Assembly (NCBI RefSeq): GCF_003628555.1
Contig: NZ_CP021731.1
Location: forward strand, 4,650,001 to 4,714,000
Reading direction: 5' to 3'
DNA length: 64,000 bases
From: Azoarcus sp. DN11
GTDB taxonomy: Bacteria > Pseudomonadota > Gammaproteobacteria > Burkholderiales > Rhodocyclaceae
Below, piece after piece: positions 1 to 7,590 of this stretch. Every line of letters begins with the position of its first letter. Position 1 is the stretch's first letter. The position numbers and the translations under genes are program-made. The notes beneath the pieces were generated by a model. The model was not told where the DNA came from. It did no database searches and worked only from the letters and a program-made list of their open reading frames with translations.

Positions 1-671
1 TGGGCGGCGATGCGCTCGGCGCTGCGGCCCTCGGCGGAAAAATCCAGTTCGCGGCGCAGCGACAGGGTGAAATGGCGCACCACCTCCCGCGGCCGGTAGC
101 GGCGCAACTCGGGCGCTTCCGCCTCGACGATCTCGGCGAGACGGGCCAGCAGGCGCAGGTCAGCCTCCACGATCGGCCGGATGCCGGGGCGCCGCACCTT
201 GAGGATGACCGCCGTGCCGTCAGCAAGCCAGGCGCGATGCACCTGGGCCAGCGAGGCCGCCGCAAGCGCCTGCATCTCCAGGCGCGGAAAGATGGCCTCG
301 GGCGGCTCGCCCAGGTCCTCCGTCAGTTGCGGCAGCAGCTCGGCGAAAGGGATGGCGGGCGCCGCGTCCTGCAGCTTGCTGAACTCGGCGATCCATTCCG
401 GCGGGAACAGATCTACGCGGGTGGCGAGGATCTGCCCCAGCTTGACGAAGCTCGGCCCCAGCTCCTCCAGCGCCCGGCGCAAGCGGGCCGGCGGCTCCAG
501 CCGCGCCAGTTCCTCCGGTTCGTGCCAGTGCAGGGCGCGGCCGGCACGTTCCAGGGCGCCCGCCATGCCGATCCGCCGCACCAGATCGCCGAAGCCGTAG
601 CGGATCAGGACTGAGGCGATGTCATGCAGGCGGCCCAGGTCGCAGACGGCGCCGATCGCTTGCCATAGCAT
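1..671 (-). CDS. ABC1/UbiB-family atypical kinase, partial
   Basis: The N-terminal 223 codons of an AarF/UbiB (ABC1) family protein; the gene runs off the left edge of the window. Visible family hallmarks are the segment ELGPSFVKLGQILATR, which holds the KxGQ motif that replaces the usual glycine loop, followed by the alanine-rich AAASLAQVHRA stretch and the VKVRRPG-like strand (here ILKVRRPG). These proteins are atypical kinases/ATPases tied to ubiquinone biosynthesis or lipid homeostasis. The ATG at 669-671 shares one base with the stop of the upstream DUF2934 gene (TGATG), so the two are probably translationally coupled. Which UbiB subgroup it belongs to cannot be told from the fragment. 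Confidence 0.85.
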   Translation of the reverse strand, partial: MLWQAIGAVCDLGRLHDIASVLIRYGFGDLVRRIGMAGALERAGRALHWHEPEELARLEPPARLRRALEELGPSFVKLGQILATRVDLFPPEWIAEFSKLQDAAPAIPFAELLPQLTEDLGEPPEAIFPRLEMQALAAASLAQVHRAWLADGTAVILKVRRPGIRPIVEADLRLLARLAEIVEAEAPELRRYRPREVVRHFTLSLRRELDFSAEGRSAERIAA

Positions 672-1531
672 CAAACGTCCTTGCCGGTCTCTTTCGATTC
701 CAGGCGGGCAGCGATGCCTTGGAGCAGGCCGGCGGCCAGACCGGCCAGCAGCGCGGCTTCATGGCGCACGACCTCCGCCCCTTTCTTGGCCTGTTCGCGC
801 GCACCTGCCGTAACGGCCTGGGTCAGTTGCTCGAGCGCGATCCGGGTACGTTGGCCGACGGCCGAGCCACTGCTGCGGGCATGTTCGGCAAGCTCGGTGA
901 AGGTGGCCTGGACAGTGCCCCGGGTATCGCGCGCTGCGTCCTGCAGCGTTTCGATGAACAGCGTCTGCAGCGTGGCCAGTTCGTCCGCCGCCTGCTTCAG
1001 CCCCTGCCGGGAGAACTCACTGGTGCGACCCGTGGCCTCCTGAATGGCCAATTGTGCGGCCTCCGCTGCGCCGGCCAGCGCCTCGTCCAGACCGCGCATC
1101 GCCTCTTTCAGCGCTTGTCCGCCGCGTTCCCCGAGCGGCACGGCGCCTTCGCGGGCGCCTCTGACCACGGCCGCCGTCACGCGTTTGAGTGCATCGGCAT
1201 CAAGATGCCCGCGCGTGAGAGCATCGAGCGTGATCGCACGCACCTGAGAGGCGACCGCGGCCGGGTCGGTGGCAAGTGCGCCTTGTACGCGTTGCTCGAG
1301 TTCCTCTGGCGTCATGGAGGGAAGACGTCCCTGCTCCTTGAGCATCCGGTCGATCTCGGCCTCGGCCTCCAGCCAGTCCTCTGCCACGTTGCCGCCCACA
1401 AAGCCGCTCTTTTCCGCGCGAAAATAGGCGGCCTCCGCGATCATTCGATAGCGTTCCTCGGCGGTGACGGGCGGATTCTTCTCCGCAACGGATTCCTGCG
1501 CCGCATTCGAAGTGGAAGTGGATTTGGCCAT
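671..1531 (-). CDS. DUF2934-containing protein, 286 aa
   Basis: Residues about 24-65 (ERYRMIAEAAYFRAEKSG and the following acidic segment with DWLEAEAEID) match the short DUF2934 domain. The rest is alanine-rich, strongly helical and low in complexity, with many Glu/Gln/Arg residues, and resembles phasin-like or coiled-coil proteins. No signal peptide is seen. A hydrophobic AALLAGLAAGLLQGIAA stretch near residue 265 may associate with membrane. It lies directly upstream of the ABC1 kinase gene with a one-base overlap, and a TetR regulator gene precedes it in the same direction, so the three could be one transcription unit. Function is unknown. Confidence 0.75.
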   Translation of the reverse strand: MAKSTSTSNAAQESVAEKNPPVTAEERYRMIAEAAYFRAEKSGFVGGNVAEDWLEAEAEIDRMLKEQGRLPSMTPEELEQRVQGALATDPAAVASQVRAITLDALTRGHLDADALKRVTAAVVRGAREGAVPLGERGGQALKEAMRGLDEALAGAAEAAQLAIQEATGRTSEFSRQGLKQAADELATLQTLFIETLQDAARDTRGTVQATFTELAEHARSSGSAVGQRTRIALEQLTQAVTAGAREQAKKGAEVVRHEAALLAGLAAGLLQGIAARLESKETGKDV

Positions 1532-1620
1532 GGTCGCTGCTCCTTTTCAAAGTGAGAGTGTGGAAAATCCGGCGTGTGCGGGGCCGGGTATCGGTATGAG
1601 CTTGTCCAGGCGCCCCATCC

Positions 1621-2247
1621 TCAGCGTGCCTCCCCATCGGCTGAGGCCAGCCTCCCTCGCAGCAGATCGCATACGTGGCGTGCCAATACCTCGGGGTTGT
1701 CCTGCTGGGGCCGGCGTCCTGGCATGAACTTACGGGTTGCACCGGCTTGGAAATGGAAGATCACCAGGCCAAAGATCGACATCGCGAGCAGGTGGGCATC
1801 CACATGTGGGTCCAACTCGCTGGCGAGATCGTGGACGGCAACGAACATGTCCCTGAATACCTGTTTGGCCAAGGTACTCTGACGCGCCTCGTTGGTGTCC
1901 AGCAGTACCCACTGCACCAGCCGCAGAAAGTCCTTGTCCGAGGCCATCATCCGGGCGAGCCCCGCAACAAAGCATTCAAGCCGTTTCCATGGGGTGCCGT
2001 TGCCGGCCAGCATGTCTTTCAGTGCGGCCACTCTTTCCCGGAATTCGTAGGCCACTGTATCGAGATAGAGCTGGTTCTTGTCGGCGAAGTGGTAGTAAAG
2101 CGCCGCCTGGGTGAGGCCGACGGCGGCAGCGATATCGCGCATCGAGACGCCGTCATAACCGTGCCGCGCAAACAAAGGCGTCGATAGCTCAAGAATCTCT
2201 TCCCGCGTTTTTCGCTTGCGAATGATCCTAATCGGCTGGCGGATCAT
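1621..2247 (-). CDS. TetR/AcrR-family transcriptional regulator
   Basis: A 208-residue TetR-family repressor. The N-terminal helix-turn-helix spans about residues 14-60: a Lys/Arg-rich lead, FARHGYDGVSMRDIAAAVGLT, then the typical ALYYHFADKNQLY recognition-helix end. The C-terminal ligand domain has no recognisable specificity. The start used (MIRQPIRIIRKRK) gives a basic lead-in; an internal start is possible. It lies 90 bp upstream of the DUF2934 gene on the same strand. The stretch upstream (2248-2336) is AT-richer and contains an imperfect dyad around 2277-2300 that could be an autoregulatory operator. The target is not known. Confidence 0.85.
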   Translation of the reverse strand: MIRQPIRIIRKRKTREEILELSTPLFARHGYDGVSMRDIAAAVGLTQAALYYHFADKNQLYLDTVAYEFRERVAALKDMLAGNGTPWKRLECFVAGLARMMASDKDFLRLVQWVLLDTNEARQSTLAKQVFRDMFVAVHDLASELDPHVDAHLLAMSIFGLVIFHFQAGATRKFMPGRRPQQDNPEVLARHVCDLLRGRLASADGEAR

Positions 2248-2336
2248 AGATTGGTGGCCCTTCCGATAAACTTAACGAACGATCAGTATATCGCTGTCAG
2301 ATGTGGTTTGCACCATCCAGCCTACTGAGAACCTGT

Positions 2337-2577
2337 TCACAATCCTTTGAGCAGTAGTGCGATGAAGGCCAAGTGGACGAACTGCAAGCTGGTGTTGAGT
2401 TTCCGCTCGCAGTTTTTCCAGTGGCGGCGGCATTTCTCGATCCAGGCGAATGACCGCTCGACGACCCATAGCTGAGGCATGACGGCAAAGGAATGCAACT
2501 CGCTGTGCTTGGCGATTTGGACTTCAGCGCCAAGCCATTCCTCAACGGCATGAGCGAATGGCTGGCCGACATAGCGT
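2337..2577 (-). pseudogene. IS5-family transposase, 3' remnant
   Basis: Reading leftward, this stretch encodes the C-terminal ~80 residues of an IS5-family DDE transposase: PFAHAVEEWLGAEVQIAK, then PQLWVVERSFAWIEKCRR with the catalytic-region Glu context, then a Leu-rich tail ending FIALLLKGL and a TGA at 2337-2339. There is no start and no N-terminal half. The coding similarity stops near 2577, where unrelated sequence begins. It is therefore a truncated relic, older than the intact-ended ISAs1 element that sits about 120 bp to its right. Confidence 0.75.
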
Positions 2578-2691
2578 AAGCGCCCGGAAAACTCACCTGT
2601 CCCATGGCGCGGTCATCCGCTGAAGATCGTGTCCACCAAGTTCGATGGTGGACACTATGGACTATGGACGTTGGCATCCCGCGCCGAGCCC

Positions 2692-2701
2692 GGCGAACAG
2701 G
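2692..2701. repeat. Left target-site duplication of ISAs1 element
   Basis: GGCGAACAGG, identical to 3977-3986. A perfect 10-bp direct repeat directly abuts both terminal inverted repeats of the ISAs1 element and marks its insertion point. Confidence 0.9.
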
Positions 2702-3976
2702 CAGGGCAATCGCATGAATCCGCGGTGGCGCCCCGTGAGAATTGTCGTTGACAATCATGATGTTACGAAGGGGCTGTTCACAAGCGTTTGTTTTGTGTAG
2801 TTTTCTGTCTTTTTGGGGCGACTCATGGAGACGGAAGGCCGGTTGCGGTTGGCGGACGTGTTTGTGTCGATCAGCGACCCGCGTCAGGCGAGGAAGACGC
2901 GCACGATCTGGTGGAGGTGCTGGTAGTGGCGGTCAATGGCGTCCTTGCCGGAGCCGATACCTTCGTCGAGATCGAAGGGTGGGCAAACGAGAAGCTCGCG
3001 TGGTTTCGGCGTTACCTGAAGCTCGAACACGGCATTCCGTCGCATGACACGTTTGGCCGGCTGTTCGGGCTGATCGATCCGAGCGAATTCGAAGCCGCCT
3101 TCCGGCGCTGGGTCAGCAGCATCCTGCCCGCACTGGGGCCTGATGCGGTGGTCGCCATCGACGGCAAGACCAGTCGGCGCACGGGCAAGGTCGATGCGAC
3201 CGCGTTGCATTTGGTGAGCGCCTTTGCGGCCGGTGCAGGGCTGGTGCTGGGGCAGACGGCCACGGCGCAAAAATCCAACGAGAAGATGGCGATTCCGACG
3301 CTGCTGCAAACGCTGGCCCTCGAAGGCTGTATCGTGACGATCGATGCGATGGGCACGCAGGCCAACATTGCGCAGGCAATTCGCAACAAGAACGCCGACT
3401 ATGTCCTGGCGGTCAAGGACAACCATCCGACGCTCGCCGAGGCGATCGGCGATTTTTTTACCCAGTTCAAGGCAACTGCGCCTGCCAAGACGCCCCACAG
3501 TTTCTACCAGGACATCGACAAGAACCACGGACGCATCGAGCATCGCCGCTGCTTTGCCTTCGATCAGCTCGACTGCCTGCACAATCCGGCACAGTGGCCT
3601 GATCTCAAATCCTTCGTCGTCATCGAATCCGAGCGCACGATCAAAGGCAAGACCACCTCCGAGCGGCGCTGCTACATCAGCAGCCTGCCGCCCGATGCGC
3701 AGCGCCTAGCCCACGCCGTCCGCTCGCACTGGGCCGTCGAGAACCGTCTGCACTGGTGCATGGACGTCGTCTTCGGCGACGACCAGATGCGCGCCCGCAC
3801 GGGCCACGCCGCTCACAACTTGGCTGTGCTCAAGCACATCACGCTGAACCTCATTCGCCTCGATCCCATCCCCCGCAAAGGCGGAATCAAGCTGCGCAGG
3901 CTTATTGCCGCAACATCCGACGAATACCGCGCTCACCTCTTCGGTCTGGAGTAGCCGCATTCATGCGATTGCCCTG
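2702..3976 (+). mobile_element. ISAs1-family insertion sequence, 1275 bp
   Basis: Both ends are defined by sequence. The left terminal repeat starts CAGGGCAATCGCATGAAT at 2702. The right end, read on the other strand from 3976, starts with the same 18 bases. A perfect 10-bp duplication (GGCGAACAGG) flanks the element at 2692-2701 and 3977-3986, the size range expected for this family. The element carries one transposase gene on the plus strand, inactivated by a single-base loss. Intact duplication and ends indicate a fairly recent simple insertion that has not recombined since. Confidence 0.9.
2825..3954 (+). pseudogene. ISAs1-family transposase, frameshifted
   Basis: The ATG at 2825 begins METEGRLRLADVFVSISDPR, the expected N terminus. 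The frame is lost around 2890-2900 and the rest of the protein (HDLVEVLVVAVNGVLAGAD onward to the TAG at 3952-3954) continues in the next frame. The span is 1130 nt, one short of 377 codons, so one missing base explains it. The DDE core is recognisable: VVAIDGKTSRRT, CIVTIDAMGTQ, VLAVKDNHPTL and the C-terminal HWAVENRLHWCMDVVFGDD. A downstream alternative start can give a protein lacking the true N terminus, but full-length protein cannot be made without frameshifting or sequence error. Confidence 0.85.
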
Positions 3977-3986
3977 GGCGAACAGG
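3977..3986. repeat. Right target-site duplication of ISAs1 element
   Basis: GGCGAACAGG, the second copy of the 10-bp repeat found at 2692-2701, starting at the base after the right terminal inverted repeat. Confidence 0.9.
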
Positions 3987-4102
3987 TGCTCATTGCCAAG
4001 TACCAGGGCATCGTGTGCTACGAACGCAACCGCCAATGACGAGGTGGAAGCGATGCTTTACCAAAGATGAGGGGAGGCCCCTCGAAGTCGGCTTGCAGGG
4101 GC

Positions 4103-4265
4103 GGGCTCTTTGTCAGTTTCTCTCCTGCCGTGAGTGACAGAGCGGCGAAAGCGATGCGGGAGACCATGCGTCACTGGCGGCTGTATCATCGTGGTGACCT
4201 TCCTTTGGACGATCTCGTACGTTGGACTCGCTCCGTGATTCATGGGTGGGTTGCCGATAGGTGCC
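4103..4265 (+). pseudogene. Group II intron maturase (IEP) C-terminal relic
   Basis: About 54 residues read GLFVSFSPAVSDRAAKAMR, then HWRLYHRGDLPLDDLVR and VIHGWV. This follows the consensus of the maturase X domain of bacterial group II intron-encoded reverse transcriptases (FSPAVS.KA.KA.R..., D..L.DLAR, ILRGWI.YYG). The reverse transcriptase core is absent and the usual YYG after the Gly-Trp is missing, so only a fragment survives. It is wedged between the target-duplicated ISAs1 element and the 3' end of the relaxase gene. It marks another, older mobile-element visit. Confidence 0.6.
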
Positions 4266-4268
4266 TTC

Positions 4269-6080
4269 CTACACAGGATCGGCGGCAGCAGATACCGACA
4301 GGTAAGGGTTGTTCGGTGGCATATCGCTGAACAGGACTCGCGGGTCTTCCAGCAGGTAGCCGTGGAGTCTCCGCGATTTCCGCGGCCCTGTGACTGCGCA
4401 TATCCAGATGTTCAGACCATTCTGCTGCTTGCGGTGCAATTGCAGCTTCTCGAAGCGTTTTTGCACCCATTGCCAATCGGCCAGTTGGTCTTGCTTGGCA
4501 AGGAAGGCAGTTCTTGGATGTTCCTGAGCGTAACGCTGGAACACGCCAGGGCTGACCAGATAGACGGTATCGGCGACCGTATGCACCAATGCCTTGGTGT
4601 CGTTGATGATGAGCTTGCGCTCTTCGATATGCCGGCGCAGCCAGGCGACGAAATGCTCGCCTGACGGCGTTTCCTCCAATCCTGGAGTCGACGCAGACGC
4701 CGCCGAGTCGGCCGGTAACCTTGATTCACCTGACTCAAGAGGCGGCTCTTCCAGGGTTGGAGAAAACATTTCGGAGGTCGACGAGAGAACGGCCGATGCG
4801 ATATCTGGAGTGTCGAGCAGATCCAGAAGCGCCTCGACGCCTTCGCCGGCTGGCTGCGCCGACAGAGGCTCGGAGGCGGCCGAGTCCGGTACGGCGGGCA
4901 ACGACGCGGAAACTGTTGGTTCCCCCTCTTCCTGCACCACCGTCACTGTGCCGGCGAACGGTGTGGGCCGCTGATTACCTTCCCAGATCAGGGATGGCGC
5001 GAGGCGCAGGAGCGTGAAGGTGTGAGACCAGCCCGCGTCGCTGGTGATGGTGGCCTTCCAGATAGCCTTTCCCTCCGGCGTCGGCTGCGCAATGCCATGA
5101 TCCTGCAGCACGTTGAAGACGGCGGTGTTGCTGGACGGAATGCCATCGACGCCCTGGACCAACAGATGGGCGCGCAGCTTGTCCGAGACCGTTTTGCTGA
5201 CCAGCCACAGCGCGTCCTGGGTCAGCCATCCGTCCGAGGCCTGGGGCTGGTTCAGCTTGAACTCTTCCTTGAGCAGGTAGCGCAATCCGTCGAGGAGCTT
5301 GCGTTGGAGCGCATGGCGGGGGGCCGCCAGCGCCTTGGCCGGATCACCGCCCAGCGCCTGGGCGACCGAGGCCTGATCGGCCTGCACGACCAGTTCCCCG
5401 AGCATGCCGGCATGCTCGTACTGGCCGGCCAGCACGTACAGGAGTGCCGACCACAGGTCGGGATATCCGCTGAGCCAGTCGAAGATACCGGCGTCGAGCA
5501 GTCGGGCGTAGAGCAGCCCGGTGGCTGCGCTGTGCAGCCGGTATTCGCGCGCCTTGTGGTAGCGGAAGCGGTACGGCTTCCGGAGCGGACCATGCCAGGG
5601 ATGCCAGATCGTGCCGTCGGCATACTCGACATGCAGGTCGACGGCGACCTTGCCGACGTCGTGCAGCAGTGCTGCGTAGGCGATGCCGGCGGTCCAGGCC
5701 TCGGCCTGGGCGGCCTGGGTTTCCGGCGTGGCACCGGCCGGCAGGAGATGGGGCTGTCGCAGCTTCAGCGCGTAGGCCACGATTTCCAGGCCGTGGTCCA
5801 GCATGCCGCCCGGGTAGGCGTGGTGGTGGCTTTCCGAGGCTGGGAAATTCTGGACCAGCTCGGCGTAGCGCTCCAGTGGCGCCCGATACAGCGTGGCGAA
5901 CTGGTCACGGGAGACGGACGTGCGCTGCCAGATGTGTTCCAGCAGCTTCTGCCGGCGCGGTGTCGCCAGCAGTGATGCGGCCGATTCCGTCCGCGTCAGC
6001 CCTTTGGGGGGCTCGGCGGAGGGAGTGGGCGTGACTGCGGTGGCAGGTGGCATCCGTTTGCGTTGGAACAGCGAGAGCAT
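4269..6080 (-). CDS. traI: MobH-type conjugative relaxase (TraI_2 domain)
   Basis: Relaxase of ICEclc/SXT-like integrative elements, which nicks the origin of transfer. The N-terminal TraI_2 region (about residues 40-330) is clear: PRRQKLLEHIWQRTSVSR, the HD-like histidine cluster in ESHHHAYPGGMLDHGLEI, and AALLHDVGKVAVDLHVE, the predicted metal-binding HD motif. A C-terminal DUF1528-like domain follows (about 350-600) after a Glu/Ser/Pro-rich linker. The start chosen at 6080 (MLSLFQRKRM) is the family-typical N terminus. The frame stays open 52 codons further upstream through a low-complexity stretch that is probably untranslated. It is transcribed leftward, away from the prlF-yhaV pair, and is 603 aa long. 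Confidence 0.9.
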   Translation of the reverse strand: MLSLFQRKRMPPATAVTPTPSAEPPKGLTRTESAASLLATPRRQKLLEHIWQRTSVSRDQFATLYRAPLERYAELVQNFPASESHHHAYPGGMLDHGLEIVAYALKLRQPHLLPAGATPETQAAQAEAWTAGIAYAALLHDVGKVAVDLHVEYADGTIWHPWHGPLRKPYRFRYHKAREYRLHSAATGLLYARLLDAGIFDWLSGYPDLWSALLYVLAGQYEHAGMLGELVVQADQASVAQALGGDPAKALAAPRHALQRKLLDGLRYLLKEEFKLNQPQASDGWLTQDALWLVSKTVSDKLRAHLLVQGVDGIPSSNTAVFNVLQDHGIAQPTPEGKAIWKATITSDAGWSHTFTLLRLAPSLIWEGNQRPTPFAGTVTVVQEEGEPTVSASLPAVPDSAASEPLSAQPAGEGVEALLDLLDTPDIASAVLSSTSEMFSPTLEEPPLESGESRLPADSAASASTPGLEETPSGEHFVAWLRRHIEERKLIINDTKALVHTVADTVYLVSPGVFQRYAQEHPRTAFLAKQDQLADWQWVQKRFEKLQLHRKQQNGLNIWICAVTGPRKSRRLHGYLLEDPRVLFSDMPPNNPYLSVSAAADPV

Positions 6081-6347
6081 GGCGAATCCTGGATGGCGGG
6101 CTGTTCGGGGGAGCCTCTTGGCCCTTTCGGGTAGGGCCTTTCCCCTTGACCCCGTTCCCTTGCCCCTTCCCAGCCCTTTGTCCTTTGTCGGAAAGCCTTT
6201 GGTATAGGGCAGCGAAGGCAGCCGAGCCACAGCCAATGGGGGACTGGCCCAAATCGGATTCTGGCGGGAAGGCGGCCTGTGCCGGGCCTACGATGGGGCC
6301 TTCTCTTTCAACTGGACGGAGGTCCCATGCTCAAGCAGATTGACGAT
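6081..6347. other. Pyrimidine-rich intergenic region upstream of relaxase
   Basis: Between the relaxase start and the prlF operator lies a skewed stretch (about 6100-6215) with repeated CCCTTT/CCCCTT words on the plus strand. It is open in the relaxase frame but encodes only low-complexity Gly/Lys/Arg text, so it is unlikely to be coding. It sits where an origin of transfer or relaxase promoter would be expected, but no confirmed oriT motif was identified. Confidence 0.4.
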
Positions 6348-6365
6348 GTAAGGAATATTCCTTAC
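6348..6365. promoter_or_regulatory. 18-bp perfect palindrome before prlF-yhaV
   Basis: GTAAGGAATATTCCTTAC is a perfect 18-bp palindrome centred 40 bp upstream of the prlF start codon. Antitoxins with AbrB/SpoVT-type DNA-binding domains such as PrlF repress their own operon, so this is the obvious candidate operator. That role is inferred from position and symmetry. Confidence 0.65.
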
Positions 6366-6395
6366 CATGCAAGTATTGTCATCAGGAGAACAGCC

Positions 6396-6713
6396 ATGCC
6401 TGAGATCCATGAAGTCGCCACGCTGACCTCCAAGGGCCAGATCACACTGCCCAAGCCCATTCGGCAGGCACTGGGCGTGGACGCCGGCGGAAAAGTGGCC
6501 TTCGACCTGCGCGGAGGCGAAATTATCGTGACCCGCGCGGACGCCGAACACGAAGACCCGGCCATCGAGGCCTTCCTGGGCCTGCTGGAGGCCGACATCC
6601 GGGCCGGTCGGCACGTCCAGTCCCTGCCGGATGATCTGGCCCGAGCCATGTTGGCGAATGCCGGCCACGCGGTCAATCTCGATGAAGACATCGACGGCGA
6701 AGTGGCGCTCTGA
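6396..6713 (+). CDS. prlF: PrlF/SohA-type antitoxin
   Basis: A 105-residue AbrB-fold antitoxin of a type II PrlF-YhaV toxin-antitoxin pair. The swapped-hairpin DNA-binding domain is at the N terminus: VATLTSKGQITLPKPIRQAL, then DAGGKVAFDLRGGEIIV. The acidic C-terminal half (DLARAMLANAGHAV and onward) would bind the toxin. The ATG at 6396 has a good AGGAGA site about 8 bases upstream. The frame is open further upstream but passes through the palindrome, so a longer form is unlikely. Its TGA overlaps the toxin start (TGATG), typical of coupled translation. It probably acts as a maintenance module of the conjugative element. Confidence 0.9.
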   Translation: MPEIHEVATLTSKGQITLPKPIRQALGVDAGGKVAFDLRGGEIIVTRADAEHEDPAIEAFLGLLEADIRAGRHVQSLPDDLARAMLANAGHAVNLDEDIDGEVAL

Positions 6714-7177
6714 TGCAGCGGCACGGCTGGACGCTCTTGTTCCACGAGGGCGTGATCGAGCAGTTGCGCAAGCTGCAGGTGGCCGCGGAGCGGGCCGAAC
6801 AGAGCGACCCGCAAGGATTCGAGGGCAACGCCAACGTCAAGCTGTTTCGGGCGTTGAGCCAGTTGATCATGGAGGTCGTGCCGAGCGATCCCGCGCGGGA
6901 CGAGTACCGCCAGGGCAACACCCTGGGGCCGGCCTATCGCCACTGGCGGCGCGCGAAGATCGGGCGGCGATTCCGCCTGTTTTTCCGCTACGACTCCAAG
7001 GTGAAGGCGATCGTGTTCGCCTGGGTCAACGACGAGCAGACCCTGCGGGCGGCGGGCAGCAGATCCGACCCCTATGCGGTGTTCGAGAAAATGCTGGGCC
7101 GAGGCAACCCGCCGAACGATTGGGCGGCGCTGGTGGCGGCGAGCCAGACGGATTGGCGTGCACCGGAGAATCCTTGA
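6713..7177 (+). CDS. yhaV: YhaV-type ribonuclease toxin
   Basis: A 154-residue RelE-superfamily toxin of the YhaV family, a ribosome-associated mRNA endonuclease neutralised by PrlF. Family features include the N-terminal GWTLLFHEGVIEQLRKL, the central NVKLFRALSQLIMEVVPSDP, and the basic core RHWRRAKIGRRFRLFFRYD followed by KAIVFAWVND. The Arg/His-rich core holds the predicted catalytic residues. It starts within the prlF stop codon. Length fits the family (about 150 aa), with no truncation or frameshift, so the pair looks functional. Confidence 0.9.
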   Translation: MQRHGWTLLFHEGVIEQLRKLQVAAERAEQSDPQGFEGNANVKLFRALSQLIMEVVPSDPARDEYRQGNTLGPAYRHWRRAKIGRRFRLFFRYDSKVKAIVFAWVNDEQTLRAAGSRSDPYAVFEKMLGRGNPPNDWAALVAASQTDWRAPENP

Positions 7178-7196
7178 AACGTACTTGGTAGCCACC

Positions 7197-7565
7197 ATGA
7201 AACCCACTGCACACACCAACTTCGCGGAACGCGCCGGCCGGACGCTGGGTCGGATGTGGCGGGGAATTGTGCGACTTGACCGGAAGGCGCACGGCCTGCT
7301 GATTGTGCAAGGATGGGCGCCTGGTGTGGCCTCGGCGGTGCTGCTCGTCATCAAGCTGGTTGTGCTCGGTGTGCTGGCCTACGCCTCACTCTGGCTGGCG
7401 GCGCTGCTTGCCCTGCTGGCTCTTGCTGGTTGGAGCGTGCGCGACCCAGCAGCTTGGAACGCGGAGGACGAGAGCAAGCCGGAATGGCGCGAGGGGCACG
7501 GCGGCTTTGGCTTGTATGACAAAAGCGAGTGGCGCCGCGACATGGGTGATCCCGACAATCCTTAG
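7197..7565 (+). CDS. DUF3742 family ICE membrane protein
   Basis: A 122-residue protein typical of ICEclc-like elements. A basic N terminus (FAERAGRTLGRMWRG) is followed by a hydrophobic double span at about residues 45-80 (SAVLLVIKLVVLGVLAYASL and LALLALAGW), then a charged tail with WREGHGGFGLYDKSEWRRD, the conserved DUF3742 end. The ATG at 7197 was chosen because the upstream open frame overlaps yhaV. The gene points toward the leftward TraG-like gene and ends 26 bp from it, so the two are convergent. Role in conjugation is not defined. Confidence 0.8.
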   Translation: MKPTAHTNFAERAGRTLGRMWRGIVRLDRKAHGLLIVQGWAPGVASAVLLVIKLVVLGVLAYASLWLAALLALLALAGWSVRDPAAWNAEDESKPEWREGHGGFGLYDKSEWRRDMGDPDNP

Positions 7566-7590
7566 GCTAGCGACTGAATCGGGATCACCT

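Larger units (their letters stand above)
2575..4039 (+). pseudogene. Unidentified gene split by the ISAs1 element
   Basis: If the ISAs1 element and one copy of its 10-bp target duplication are removed, an open frame joins across the insertion: it reads from just after a TAG at 2572-2574 through GHPLKIVSTKFDGGHYGLW, crosses the duplication at EPGEQ, and continues LIAKYQGIVCYERNRQ to the TGA at 4037-4039. About 57 residues of a small hydrophilic protein remain. The 5' end was lost at the junction with the IS5 remnant. The family is not recognised. It lies just downstream of the relaxase gene on the opposite strand, so it may have been an accessory gene of the conjugative element. Confidence 0.4.

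Noticed and set aside
6081..6236. 52-codon N-terminal extension of the relaxase
   Set aside because: The text is low-complexity Gly/Lys/Arg from a pyrimidine-rich stretch and does not fit the family N terminus, which begins at MLSLFQRKR.
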